Source: Callaeas wilsoni
Taxonomy: Eukaryota; Chordata; Aves; Passeriformes; Callaeidae
Length of the DNA stretch: 64,000 nucleotides
Direction: 5' to 3'
Assembly (NCBI GenBank): GCA_013398955.1
Contig: VWPU01003192.1
Location: forward strand, 1 to 64,000
In this document: piece by piece, positions 39,729 through 51,400 of the stretch
Layout: each line of letters starts with the position of its first letter
Position numbering within the stretch: position 1 is the first letter of the stretch
Notes under the pieces: generated by a model
What the model was told of the DNA's origin: nothing
What the model saw: the letters and a program-made list of their open reading frames with translations, nothing else
Database searches by the model: none
Position numbers and translations under genes: made by a program

Positions 39729-40250
39729 TACAAGCCCCCAGTTTGTGCACCAGCACTTTATAAATCTCCAAATAAAATCTTCCATGTTTATTTTTCTTAG
39801 AGAGAAAATCCCATTTAATAAGTGTGGGCCTCCTTTCTCTATACATATTTTTCTATTGAGATGGTATCTGTATACTTTCTAAATAATTTCAGTGTTTGAG
39901 GTTTTTTATTATGGAAAGAGAAAATAAAAATAATACTAAAAATATATTGCATTTCTACTGTGGGCTTTATCTACACATAGCTTAAAGCACATAATCAACA
40001 CTTTTTGGCTGATGGCACTGTGAAAAGACTAGTGTTATGATAGAAAGGAGAGAAAAAAAGGCTTTCCTGGAGTTAAGCCAATTTTTTGTCAGCGCCCTGA
40101 TCTCCTAAAGGACACCCACTCCCTTTTTGATAATGTTTGGTGCCTTCCACTATGTGTGCTTTTTCAGCTGTTTAATTTCTTGAAGTAAATTGTGAAGAAT
40201 GTCCTTAAAGGGTGTCAGCAAATATTTTATAACATATATTTATCTTTTTT

Positions 40251-40338
40251 TTGCTCTCATATCTGTTTGATATATGCATTTTGGTTGATTAATATTCAAA
40301 ATATCTATTTGCATTTGTGCCAAATATAATTTTCCATT
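40251..40338. repeat. Diverged 86-bp direct repeat, copy B
   Basis: Partner of 39643-39728, same orientation. The flanks keep weak similarity upstream (a tata/atttt-rich lead-in) but not downstream of ttttccatt. Confidence 0.8.
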
Positions 40339-41327
40339 AACGATTTACTCCTCCTTATCAGAGAAGGGGATTTCTCACCTTCTGGTCTAGGATGGAGAAT
40401 ATAAAACCAGGACAGGAAGGGAAAAGAACGACACTGGCAGCAGCACCCCTGATCATCCAGCAGCCAGGTAGCAGCAGCCTGGTGTTCAGTCAGTGCTGCA
40501 CAGAGCTGAGATATGAGATCTATGATGGGCTTGATCCTAATTTTTCATGCCCTATCCCTTTCCTGAATACCCCAGTAATCAGAGAACACTGGTCATTGCA
40601 CTCTTCCCAGTCATCACTGGTGGCACCATGGCATATGGTCCCAGTGCCGTGGGCAGTGAGTGGTGCTTGCAGAGACAGCTTAGAGCCTTCTCCTTCATTT
40701 CTGTCATCTGTACATGGCTGCACAGAGGCTCCCAGAAGGCCTCCATGCTGCCATGTAAGCAGCCGTGATTTTATCCTGGGCAACCTGGCCTTAAAATATT
40801 TAATCCAGGATATCTTAACAGCATAGCAAGAGCAGGCTTAGAGGCTCTGTACGTTCAAATATTTATGCTTCCTGGGTGAGTCTGGCAAGAAGTGCTGCCA
40901 AGCGTGCCTTTATCAGTGTCCTATGCTGGCTAATTTAAAATTAACTTGGGCACTGCCCACATGAGTCGCAGCAAAGCGTTTGACTGAAACCACTGTGTCC
41001 CTCCAGGCAGGATATGCAGTTCAGGGGGAAGGTGGAGGTGAGAAGATAATTTTATGATTCAAAATCTGAGCTACTTCACCAGCTGTAGAGAACACCTTCA
41101 CTCAAGGGAGATGCAAAAGAGGAGATCAACAAGCCTTTTGTAGAGAACCTGTCCTCAGGATGCCGCTAGCACTGTGACAAAGGTGCACGGAGGCTGGTCT
41201 TTCACACTTGTGCTCACAATGTGCTCAGAGATCTGTGGCCCAATGAGTAAAATTAGGGACATCCTTCACATGATCTCATAGGCAGGACAGTAGTTTTCAG
41301 GAACTGGCATTTATCAGAAACATTTCT

Positions 41328-41354
41328 TTAAAAAAAAAAAAAAAAACAAACAAA
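41328..41354. repeat. Poly-A tract
   Basis: About 19 A residues followed by (caaa)2, a simple A-rich run. No element body precedes it on the plus strand, so I do not call it a retroposon tail. Confidence 0.85.
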
Positions 41355-41930
41355 ATACCAAACACTGAAGAAGTGGGAGAGGAAACTAAAGGGATGTGCA
41401 AATTTTCTCACTTTGTTCTACAGAGTTTTCTCTGAGTATTATTCCAAAACTGGACCTTGACTTTTTTCTTTATTGTCTCTTTTTGAGTGAAAAGCACTTA
41501 ACTGATGTACAGAGATCAAGTTATATCATGAAAAAATATCAAGCATCTTGGTGTGTATTTATGTACAGGATTGCTCCAGATGAACACACACTGTTTTAAA
41601 AATAATTCATTCATTTCCCAGTGCCTTTCTAATTAAGTACACAGCCATATCAGGCAAAATGAAAGCTTAATCTGTTTTCAGGAGACAGCAAGTGCAGTTC
41701 CCTGCCATAGAAATGATCCGGCAGGTAGGAAATCACAGCTCCTGCTCCTTGGTGATTTAACCGGAGCAGAGCCCACTCGGTTTCTGCATCCCTTGTAAGA
41801 CTCCCTGCTCCACCAAGCCGTGTGTTGTGTTTGAGTAGCTCTCTCCACTCGGCATACCCAGCAAATAGTTTCACTAACACAAAACTAATTCAGAAGCAGG
41901 AGGAGTAGTACAAATTTGCTGCTAAAAGGA

Positions 41931-41972
41931 AACAAAAAAAAAAAAAAAGAAAAAAAAAAAGAAAAAAAAGGA
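41931..41972. repeat. Purine-only A/G tract next to the promoter
   Basis: Forty-odd bases made almost entirely of A with single G interruptions, followed by further purine-rich sequence to about 42012. It lies 90-130 bp upstream of the CpG island. Poly(dA) tracts of this kind disfavour nucleosomes, so a role in keeping the promoter open is plausible but only inferred. Confidence 0.9.
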
Positions 41973-42209
41973 AGTAGAGAAGTGTTCGGGGAAGAAGTGT
42001 TAGGGGAGGAAGCGTTCCGTGCAGGACTGCAGGACTATCTCAGGTTTCTCGTTTCCTAGGAACGTAGTAACTTCCCCGTGGGTTGTTTTGTGGGCGGTGA
42101 TTTTGAATATATGCTAATCGAGCTTTGCTGACAGGGCGAGGAGCCGTGTGTCGGTGGCACAGCTCTCCTGACAGCCGGCAGTGGCGAGCGGCTGCCGCCG
42201 AGCCGGGCC

Positions 42210-42227
42210 ATGGGCCGGCGCCTCTGA
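42210..42227 (+). promoter_or_regulatory. uORF in 5' leader (MGRRL-stop)
   Basis: This upstream ORF of five codons lies 83 nt before the main start. Its ATG has G at -3 and G at +4, a stronger context than the first main ATG. If the transcript starts upstream of it, scanning ribosomes should often initiate here and would need to reinitiate for the main frame. Confidence 0.5.
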
Positions 42228-42301
42228 CAGGGTCACTCGCCCTGGCGTCGGGCCCCAGCACACCCCGGCCACCAGCTTCTGCCACCAGCAGCGGGGCCGG
42301 C

Positions 42302-42313
42302 ATGTGCCTATGA
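42302..42313 (+). promoter_or_regulatory. Minimal uORF (MCL-stop) overlapping the main start codon
   Basis: The reading ATG TGC CTA TGA ends with a TGA that shares two bases with the main ATG at 42310 (ATGA overlap). The uORF ATG has G at -3 but T at +4. A ribosome that terminates here is placed exactly on the main start and 3 nt before the better-context ATG at 42316. This would suit leaky scanning to 42316 or termination-reinitiation. Confidence 0.5.
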
Positions 42314-42440
42314 GCATGGAGATGAAGGACTCGGGCAGCGTGGTCCTGACAGCCTACCATCCCCACAGCCCGGCCAGGATCCCGGGCATGGAGCAGAGCT
42401 TTGTACAGGATATGCCCCCCAGCCATTCGCCCACCAGCAG
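42310..42440 (+). CDS. First coding exon of an unidentified host gene (partial)
   Basis: The exon opens in a GC-rich, CpG-rich block and runs 131 nt, 43 codons plus two bases, to a strong donor (CAG then GTAAAG) at 42441, so the intron falls after the second base of a codon. The peptide begins MSMEMKDSGSVVLTAYHPHS and ends ...MPPSHSPTS. It is rich in Pro, Ser, His and Met, with no signal peptide or membrane segment, so it would suit a cytoplasmic N-terminal tail, but that is inference. An in-frame TGA at 42169-42171 closes the frame upstream, and no in-frame ATG lies between it and 42310. The ATG at 42310 has a weak context (C at -3). The ATG at 42316, giving MEMKD, has A at -3 and G at +4 and may be preferred. 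I do not recognise the family. No second exon could be assigned in the 21.5 kb downstream. Confidence 0.72.
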
Positions 42441-45400
42441 GTAAAGCCCGAGGGGTGGGGACCGGTGCCAGGCCCTGATGCCTTGCCTGTGTTGGCCGTG
42501 TGTTTTGCTGACCGTGTGTCAGCCTGGGGGCATTTGCCGAGCGCTCGGACACTTCCCAGACTTTGCTCTCGCACATTCCTTGCCTCCGCCGGGGGAAGTG
42601 ATTCAGCCCAGGGGTGCGGGTTAGGGTTCGAGGGGGGAAGCACGAGTGCTTATTTCAAATCGTGTCAGTCGACAGATCAGACCAGTTTCCTGCCCAGGGT
42701 ACTCAACAAGACAATCCCCCACGAAAAAAGGCACGTGAGTCAGGCTTCTGCTCAGGTCGTTTAGGACTCTATTGCCAAAAGTGAGGTGGCGGGACTGGCT
42801 GAGCTTGGCGCTCAGAAAGTTGATTCTGGCTTTGGTTTAGAGGATTATTTAATTCCTACTCCGTTCACTCACCAGGTCAGAACCAATCCTTGTGCTTTTT
42901 TTCTGTGAAGTTGAGGTTGCTGCTTTGCACACCCACATACACACAATGGGGAGACTGCATCATTAGAGGCTTAGCCTAAATATGAAAATTCCTTTGTGTT
43001 TCAGGAAACTAAGTATTGTTTTAATTAATGCAGACGTGTGTATGTTTACCTTCCTGCCTTGTAAGAATGCATGTATTTGCACAGTTCAAAAACAAGTGGT
43101 TTGAGCAGTTTTACTGTTTTAGAAAATCTGATCTTTCTCCTAAAGATACGTTTGAGTTTTGCAATTTTCTCCAAAAGAAGTGGTATAAAAGTTCAACTGT
43201 AAAAAGTTGAAGAAAGTAGGAAATCTTGCATTATGGCTTTGCTGAAAATGTAAGAACTAAAGTCTTAAGGAAACAGCATTATCCCCGCCTATTAAGTCTG
43301 TGTCTTCTCTTAACAAAAATAATGATATTTACTTCATATTGTTTATTTATAGCCCAATAGCTATTTTGTTTTCAATGTCATTATTTAGATTAGCTGCATC
43401 TTCCTGTTCTTTGTGTGTTTCCCTGGCTGTCTCATAAAGATAACTCCTTTGTTCTGTTAAACTGCTGTTTGAGAGCAGTACCAAAATACACAATTACATG
43501 TTGAGAAAAGAAATGGAGTCTGGTCTTTTAGATGCAGTAAGAATGGCATTTGCTACTCAAAACAGAGAGCAGTGGTTTGGCATTGAGTTACAGGGAAGCA
43601 TGTAGCTTTTTCCTTGTGCTCTTCCCTTAGGAAGAGGACTAAACTCAATCTCCCTTTAAGTTTGTAAGCAACAGAAATGTGATGTTTTGCTGTTTTTCTT
43701 GTAGGTGTGCTAATTGTTTTAAAATGTGCTTGAAACTTAAGCTCAGAGTGTATGAGGGTTTAAATCACACACATAAATCACATGCATATCACCTACAAAA
43801 AGCAGAAGTGCCCATTACAGTTCCTGAAAGAAAAAACTAAAGCGGATCCTGACATTTTGATGAGGAACATATTTTGGAAGCTCCTGCCATGTGGCAAAGC
43901 TCTATTTCTACATATCCATGAGATTTTGGTGCTGTCTCCCTTTCTTGTCCTCAACTTCCTGCAGCTGTCTAATAGCAATAGCCAAATTCTGCCATATGGG
44001 CAGTCAATGGCTGTCTGAGTTTCCAAAGCCTGTTCAAGAGAGGGATTTTATTAACCCAGCATGAAGTCCTCTGGAATGCAGAACCCATGAAGGCAAATGC
44101 ACTGAGTGTTTTAGCAAATGGTAAAGTAGGCTCTGGCTTAATCTCTACTTCATCTTCTAAGAACTCTTTCCTGGACTGCATTTTCTGTATAGTTTCCTCT
44201 GCCGCCATCCTAATGCAAGAAGTTTTATTATAGAGTCTGTCTGGTGTTCCTTGATCCCTAGGGCAGCTACCCACACTATGGCATGTTAACTCCTTAACTC
44301 TTCAGGAAAATTATTCTAAAAAGCATGAGAAGAACAGAGGTGTCACCCGTTTCTTGTTTGATAACAAAAACAGTTGGGACCCAGAGCCTAATTTTCCTCT
44401 GAAGTCAGCTGCTTAAGTTACATGTAGTTCTAATGAAGTCTGTACTTGAGATGTATATCTATGAGAATAGAATCTGTCTTGGATATTAGCGTTTGATTTG
44501 ATAAACTGCTGACCAGTTCTCTCTCTGGAATCAAGCTTAGGAATCAAGATACTTAATTTTCCTTCCTCTCCTCATAACATTTCGCTTGCTTTAGAGTGAT
44601 GCACTCTTTATATCAGAGTAGCTCCACTAACCGGAGTCAGGCTTGGAGGTATCTTTCTGCCATTTTCTCTTGCAAAAACTTTCACTTTGGAAACCTTCTA
44701 ATCAGAGTTTTCTCACAGAAAGTGGAACCTAATGCAACCTCAGGCGGCATTTAACTGCACCACTCCCCACCATTTAAAAAGACACTGATAAAAAAAGAAG
44801 GAAATATTTAAGTAACCATCATGAGCCCCTAGACAAATGAGTAATCTTAAACACTCTTGGCAATCCAGACACACTGCTGAGAAGCTCATGTACAGGAAAG
44901 GTTACACTAACAGATGCATCAGACCACTTGGATTCACATCCATGCACAACTCTCTCAGGGCCAACCAGGCTGGCATCTGTGTGCATTTCTGAAACACACT
45001 GACAGCATCCTGGTCAGCATGAAGTATAGCAGCTGCAAGTATTTCCATTCATAAGCCCAGTGGGTATATACCCCATCATAAGTTAGGGGATAGTAGCTGG
45101 TGGGCTGTAAGGAGACCAGGAGAAAATTTGCTTTAATTGCTTTGAATGGAGGATGCATCAGTGTGCAGTGAAGGATGGAGAACTCATAGAAGTAATGAAG
45201 AGGAGAGTGGGATGAAAGTTTGGCTGCATAGTGATGCTGTCACCAGTTTGCAAAAGAGAGTTCTATCTTCCAAACGTAGTGTTGGATAACATCAATAAAA
45301 TGGTTAAGAAAAGGGACCACAAATTCCACCCATCCTCCAGAACAAGAGTTCATCAGGGGGACTAAAGACTTAAATATCTTTGCTTCAGTTCTCCATATAG

Positions 45401-48400
45401 TTCAGTTCTATCTTTCTCTGTTTGCTGCATCTTGCAGACTTATTTAACCAGTTCTATACATGGGCTGGGGTGAGCCCTGAAAACTGCACTGTTGAGTTTC
45501 CTAGAGCTCCAGGAGAATTCTCCAGGCTAACCTTCCTTTAATTCTGCTAAAGTAATTAGCAAGTTCATTTTCCATTTTTCTCATGGGATAGTAAGGTCTC
45601 TTTCCTTAGCTTGCCGTCTGCTTTTATGTGCATTCTATAAGCGTTTATATTACTCATATCTTTTTTATTTATTGCTGGTGAGAACGAGGTGTTGGGGAAA
45701 TCTGTGTTTTGTTTGCTTGGCAGTCAGGCTAGCTCTACAGCATACAAGTATAGTGGGAAAGATTCTTGTTCTTGTGGCAACCCCATTACTCTTTTTTAAT
45801 CCAGTTTATTAGAATACAGATGCCACAAGTAATGGCACCAAAGAACCCAGAATATCACACTATCCCTGTCAATACAGATCCTGTCTCAGTGCAGAGGTGA
45901 AAGTGCTGATTTATGTTACATAATGTTCAGCTGTGGCATCCTCATTTCACAGAATGAAGGACTTTGTAGTTGTGCACAAATACTGCTCCTGGATTATATA
46001 GAGGAAAAGTGGGGTCATGGCCATATGTCTTTCTCACATCCCCTTTTTATCCTGTTAGGAGTAGCTAGGAGGAGTTATTCCTGTGCTCAAAGGAAACAGG
46101 CATGACCTCTATGCCAAATGGCCAGTGAGCTCTCTAAGGTAATTATGCAATTAGGGGAAGACAAAGCATTCCTAAGTGAGTCATGCTCCAGCTTTCCTTC
46201 ACTCCAGTATGATAATTAGTGTGTTCCACAGCCTGTTTGCTACTAGCACATCTACCAGCAAAGAACTCATCCTGCACTGCAAATCATAGCATTTTCACTG
46301 CAGTGAGTGGCTGTCACTTATGTGTGCATGAAATAAGAATAAGGAGAAAGAAAAAGCACATTCATGGGGTTTGTTCCTGTAGAGTGGGGCAAGAGCAGCT
46401 TTTAAAGAGCACATCGAGCTTTTTATACATGGAATAACCTTTTCAATCAATAATCATGCAAAGAGCAGCATATATACTACCAAATTTAGGAGCTTGCTAC
46501 ATAGGTGAAGGACGAAGTAAAAGTCAGCACCATTGATCAACACAGCCAGGAGCCCTTCTTACCTTCTTCCCTAGTCAGCTGCAAGTCTGGTACTTCCAGT
46601 TGTTTCAGATAAATACCTTCCCAGTCTCTTTGCATTCAGCATATCTCCCGCCTCCTGCTGTCAGGGGGGTGACTTCCAGGCAGACATCACTAAACTGTAG
46701 TCAAAAAGGAACAGGAATATTTTCTATATTGGTTGAAAAATACTGTGTGGATTGAGTTACCTGCTGGCAACTTCCAGGACCCCTGCTCTCCAAGTCTAAG
46801 AGTTGCAGATTTGGACCTGATAGTCAAGTCATTACACTGGGCAAGCATGACACCAGATTGTTTTGTAGGATTCATTCCTCCTTGCAAGCCCCAAGATACT
46901 ACAGATATATGTCAAGATGAGGTAAAGTGTCCTGAAATAATTCCCTGGAAGGAATACAACTGCAGGAGGCATCTTCATGCACCAAAATTTGTCTTGTGGC
47001 AGGAGGAGCTATGTGAACAGTTCAGGTTTTATCCTAACAGAAGCAGATCTTATCACCCTGAGGTAAGGTCTGTATGCCCTGAGGCCGGGTGATCCGGGTT
47101 GGATTTCTGTCAGTGCTGATGGAGCAGCTCCCCTGCTCAGTTGCATACAAGTGATGTCAAGAATGTCTTCTTGGTGACGCAGGATAAACAACCTTAACTA
47201 TTTTGGATGTTTATCTCACTCTATCATAAACTTCCCCAGAAGACAAAAATAAAAATCTGGCCACTTTTGCACAGTAAATCTTGATGTGACTTGGGCCTTT
47301 TGCAGCAACTTGGACTCCAAAGCTATGAATTTAAAATTTTAAAATGTACTAAAAGTGGTAAAGAAAATCCCACAAATCAGTAGCCTAGGAAAAGTCAGGA
47401 TTGGCACCAGCTGGGCAAAAAATAAATTTTGTGGAAAATAACCCTTTTTATAACTTAGAGAAGATTTCTGAAATATTATTTTTAAAGTATATTTTTATAG
47501 ATGCTAAGAATGATAATTCTTAATAAAATATTTACCACGAGGATGCATATAAATAAGCCAGACAATAGTAGACACGCTTTTCCTGTAGGTTTTAGAAATA
47601 CTTACAGCACATCCTCTGGGAGCCACACTGAGGAATGTAGTATTTATAGCCAGCTCCTCATGTTATGGTTGAAACTAGAGTTGGCTTCTCTGGTTTCTTT
47701 TTAGTTTGGTGCTCCTGCTGCTCTCCCTGGTACCTCCATATGTAGAGCTAATGAAAAACATCTGGCACTGTCCCTTTGATCGTTTTGTTTGGTTGAGCAT
47801 TTAGCCAGCTGCCCCATTCATTTTTAACTAAGTCACTTATCTCTGATTACATGAGGGTTGGAGCTGCCTGCAAAAAAAGAATAGGACCTGAGAGCCCTGC
47901 GTGCCCTACACAGACATGTTCAGATTGCATCTGGCAGCCTGACAGCACTGGCATAACGAACTGCCAGGAATCCACAACCTTAGTGTCACTTTTGCACAGG
48001 AGTTCATAATAATTCAGTGCAAATGGGTGGAAAATAGTTCAGTGCAGAGGTGGCAACTGCAAGACACGACTGTGGAGTACTAGTAAAAGTACTTAGCTAG
48101 AACAGTATCTGAAAAGCATCTGGTTAGTGCTGTACAAATATAGAATCACATCCTGAGATAGTGTGGGGTATCCACAGCAAACAGTCAAGCTAACATCCTG
48201 GATTTCGGCTAACCACAGTAGAGCAGCCATTTGGCCCACTGCGATGCTTAGCTCCAGCTGGCCAGGCAGCACAGCAGAGCCAGCCCAGCTGGCAGCACAT
48301 CTGCCAGAAGGGCAGGACCATGCTCTGTGCAGCCTTCAGGTGCCACCATGGTGGGTGCATTCAAAAAGCGCTGGAGAGGTACTCAGAGAATAGTGCCCAG

Positions 48401-51400
48401 AGTCATATCCCAAGGTGGTGACTGATGTCCCCCTTTTCCTGTCTCCTGCTTTCTCTCTCAGTGGAAATCGACTCACGCCACCCTGGTCTTCCAAGTCCTG
48501 TCTGAGTGCTAAGGACTCAGAGCAGGGGGACAAAAAAGAATACGAGGGGATGGGAAGAAGAGGGGAGCAAAGGAGGACAGGAGAAGGACTGCATTCCTAG
48601 GTATATTACCTGGTTCTCATCCTTGTGTGCAAATAAAAGGATCTGAAGTCAGAAAAGAAATAACTCACAAATGTTGTTTTGTGGTGGGGCAATTTACAGC
48701 TGGGCCTCAAGTCCCACCAGACATAGGGGATTTGGAATGGCATTTAAGTAGTGATTTTGAAGTCAAAACATGAAATGGTTTAAAAGACAGGTTGTTTGAA
48801 AAAGTGCCCTATTACCCTGAAGGACTATTTCAGCAGAGATCAGCAGAAGTGCTTGAATTGACATCCTTTGTAATTAATGCAAGGAAAAGATTGATGATCT
48901 GTGAGGGATTCCTCATTTCTGTAATTCATTTTTTCCCCGGCCATATCTTAACTTTCCAGACACTGTCAGAGTCTCTGAGGAGAGTGGAATAAACACTGGA
49001 GCAGGGAGCCTTTTATCAGCTTGTTTGTTTAAAGACAGTTATGTCGTCTTATTTAGGATGCAATGTGTAATCATCGGCTACTGTAAGTCTGGGATTTTCA
49101 GATGGGTAAAGTCATCCAGTTTTGGATGTCCATAAGCTGGATGTTTAGGCAGAAGGCAGCCGAACAAAGGAAAGATGAATCTCTGCTACTAAATGCTGTT
49201 GCTGTTAATGAGTTTCCAACTGAGGACTACACAAGCCTTTTTTAAAATCTCTTGGTGCAGAAGGTCCTCTGGGCAGATAATGAGCAAGATAATGACGATA
49301 AGGCTTTTTGTGGAGGGTAGAAGAGTCCTACCAGAAAGAGATAAAGAAGAAAAAATATGTATGGAGAACAAGTATGAGATGTAGAAGTCCAGCTGTGTTG
49401 ACATCATTTACCAGATGAAAGACAAGTAAAGCAAGAGACAAGCCAGGGAACTGTGTTTTAAACACCTGTGGATAAAATCTCAGGACGTCAGATATCAGGT
49501 CACTCTCACGGTTTGCTACCAGAGATGGAAGAAGGTCTAGAGCTGTAAGTCTTCATATTTTACTAGAGCTAGTAGAAAAATCCCTAGCTTCCAAATGGTC
49601 AGACTTGGGAAGGGCACAATAAACATATAAAGGCCTGAATTTGACTCATGGAGTAGTAGGTTCCTTGCTAACTACACCCCTGCAGAGTCACAGATAGCCA
49701 GATTCTGAGTTAGTCAACGCAAAATATAGGTATGGCAGTGGAGAGCTTCCTCTCCATCAGTTTCTCTTTCTCTGGCTAGTGAAAACTCTGAACAAAATAT
49801 CATCCAACCTTGTTTTCTGACCCAGTCATGATCATACCTAGTGGTCAAGAGAGAATGTAGAAGTGAGAATGACAGATCCTTTTTAAGGTTAACCTTAGTA
49901 TAAGAGCAAGAACTGGATGGTTGTAGCATTCAAGCTAACATGAATTAGTCTTTTTTAAATTCTAATTTAATAAAACATTGATATTAAATCATGCAGTGAA
50001 ACATCAAGTGTGATATGAGTCTTGTTGGTACATATGGAATGAATTAATGGACACTTAGGTGTAGTAATGGAGGTTTTACCTCTGAATTTAGTGGAAATGG
50101 AATCAAGTCATCAGAACTCACATCTTTTGTCAATAACTTTGCTTACGGGGCATGATCTGATTATGCTGTCTCCTGTCCCAAGTCAGGCTGACTTCTTTAA
50201 TAGTATTCTTGCAGAATAGGACATCAGTCTGAAGTTTTAGATAATTAAAACATAAAAGTGACTAGATCTGTCTTCTTTTTGCAATATTTCTCTCCATTAC
50301 TCAAATATTTTGAAAACTTGAGTTCTAAATATTTGTCTGGATGTATCAGAGATGATTATAAAATCTTTGCTGTAAATACAGGTGAAACATGGAGCACAGG
50401 AGCCTAGGGCATTCTCTGAAGACGTTTTTCAGGCTTGGCTGTCCTTGGCCATTTCTGGGCCAGATGGTGCCCATGTCCTGCATGCGCGAGGAAGTGAAAG
50501 GAAACAGTGAGTTTATCCTGATGAAGAGAGACAAGGGAAGCCTTTGTACTCAAGCTGCAGCAGGATTTCACATTGCAAGTGCTCACTTTTGGAGAGAGGG
50601 TAGGAAGAAGGAAGCCAGGATAGCCTTCCAAGCAAAGGAAAGAGGTATTTTAAGTACATGGGAATCTTTTGTTACCTGCTGAAACAATAGCGTCTGCCTC
50701 ATATAAGGTCCTTCTTACATTTTCCTCTCAGAGGATGCATTTCACTGCAAGACCCCGTGATCTGCTGCAGTCCTTTGATGCTGCCTTGCTTGCTTGCTTT
50801 CTTCCTTCCGTCTTTGTTTCAATTAGCAAAAGCAATTAACCCGTGCAAATTTAACATTACTGGTAATGTGAATTTTCTGGAAGCATTCATTTATTCTAAT
50901 TTACCTGTGTGTGTAGAATACGTGCAAGCCCATAGATGGAGCATGAAGTTTACGGTTACCCACATGTCGTTGACAATTCACAGAATATATGGCAAACGTT
51001 AGAATTATTTGTCCCACAAGTCAAATATTAACTGGAATTTTCTTCAAGCATATTTGTTCAAACCATCTGTTGCCTCTGAGAAAGAGTAGCAATTAAAAAT
51101 AAACAAACAAGAGAACCTACTACGTCAATTTTTGAAAAGCCTTCTTCATCATACAGGACCTCCATGCTCTGTATTTAGGAGGCACACCACATATTTTTGG
51201 GAGAGACATTGATTCTGCCGCTATTTTGTGTGGTTAAAATGCATTTCATCCTTAATGGACTCCATCTCTTATGCCTTTTTTTAACTACTAAGTTTGTTTT
51301 ATAAGATTTAGCTAACCCTGGCCTGGAGTTAACTGTGCCACACTCAGTAATGCAGTAAGATCATGCAAACCAAACCAGCTTGCTTCAGTCTACACTGAAC

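Larger units (their letters stand above)
35111..41926. other. Non-coding stretch upstream of the CpG island
   Basis: About 6.8 kb of AT-rich DNA without recognised transposons. The open frame at 36197-36673 (158 codons, plus strand) is rich in Lys, Ile and Cys, has no family motif and lies far from any promoter signal. The 144-codon frame at 40392-40826 likewise looks like chance. A diverged duplication lies at 39643 and 40251, and A-rich tracts at 41328 and 41931. Confidence 0.5.
42060..42650. promoter_or_regulatory. CpG island promoter
   Basis: This is the only long stretch of the window with high G+C and frequent CpG. It spans the 5' leader, the first coding exon and the start of the intron. 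A GC box (GGGCGG) sits at 42092-42097, and an AT-rich patch at 42104-42117 (gaatatatgctaat) could be a degenerate TATA or a POU-type site. No canonical TATA box at a clear distance from a start site is seen, so dispersed initiation is likely. Open frames on the minus strand across this block (42040-42576 and 42308-42643) are best explained by the scarcity of stop codons in GC-rich DNA. The exact transcription start cannot be fixed from sequence. Confidence 0.75.

Noticed and set aside
40392..40826. 144-codon plus-strand open frame overlapping a minus-strand frame
   Set aside because: Frames are open in more than one reading of the same DNA, which points to base composition rather than coding, and no motif is visible.
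42181..42309. N-terminal extension of the exon upstream of 42310 (starting ASGCRRAGPW...)
   Set aside because: The frame is open back to a TGA at 42169 but has no ATG; it would need a GTG start, which is not expected in a nuclear vertebrate gene.
42619..42631. Telomere-like gggttagggttc
   Set aside because: Only about two units, with no array; chance in GC-rich sequence.
42040..42643. Long minus-strand open frames (178 and 111 codons) across the CpG island
   Set aside because: GC-rich DNA has few stop codons. The peptides are Ala/Pro/Arg/Gly-rich with no motif, and the plus-strand exon explains the region better.
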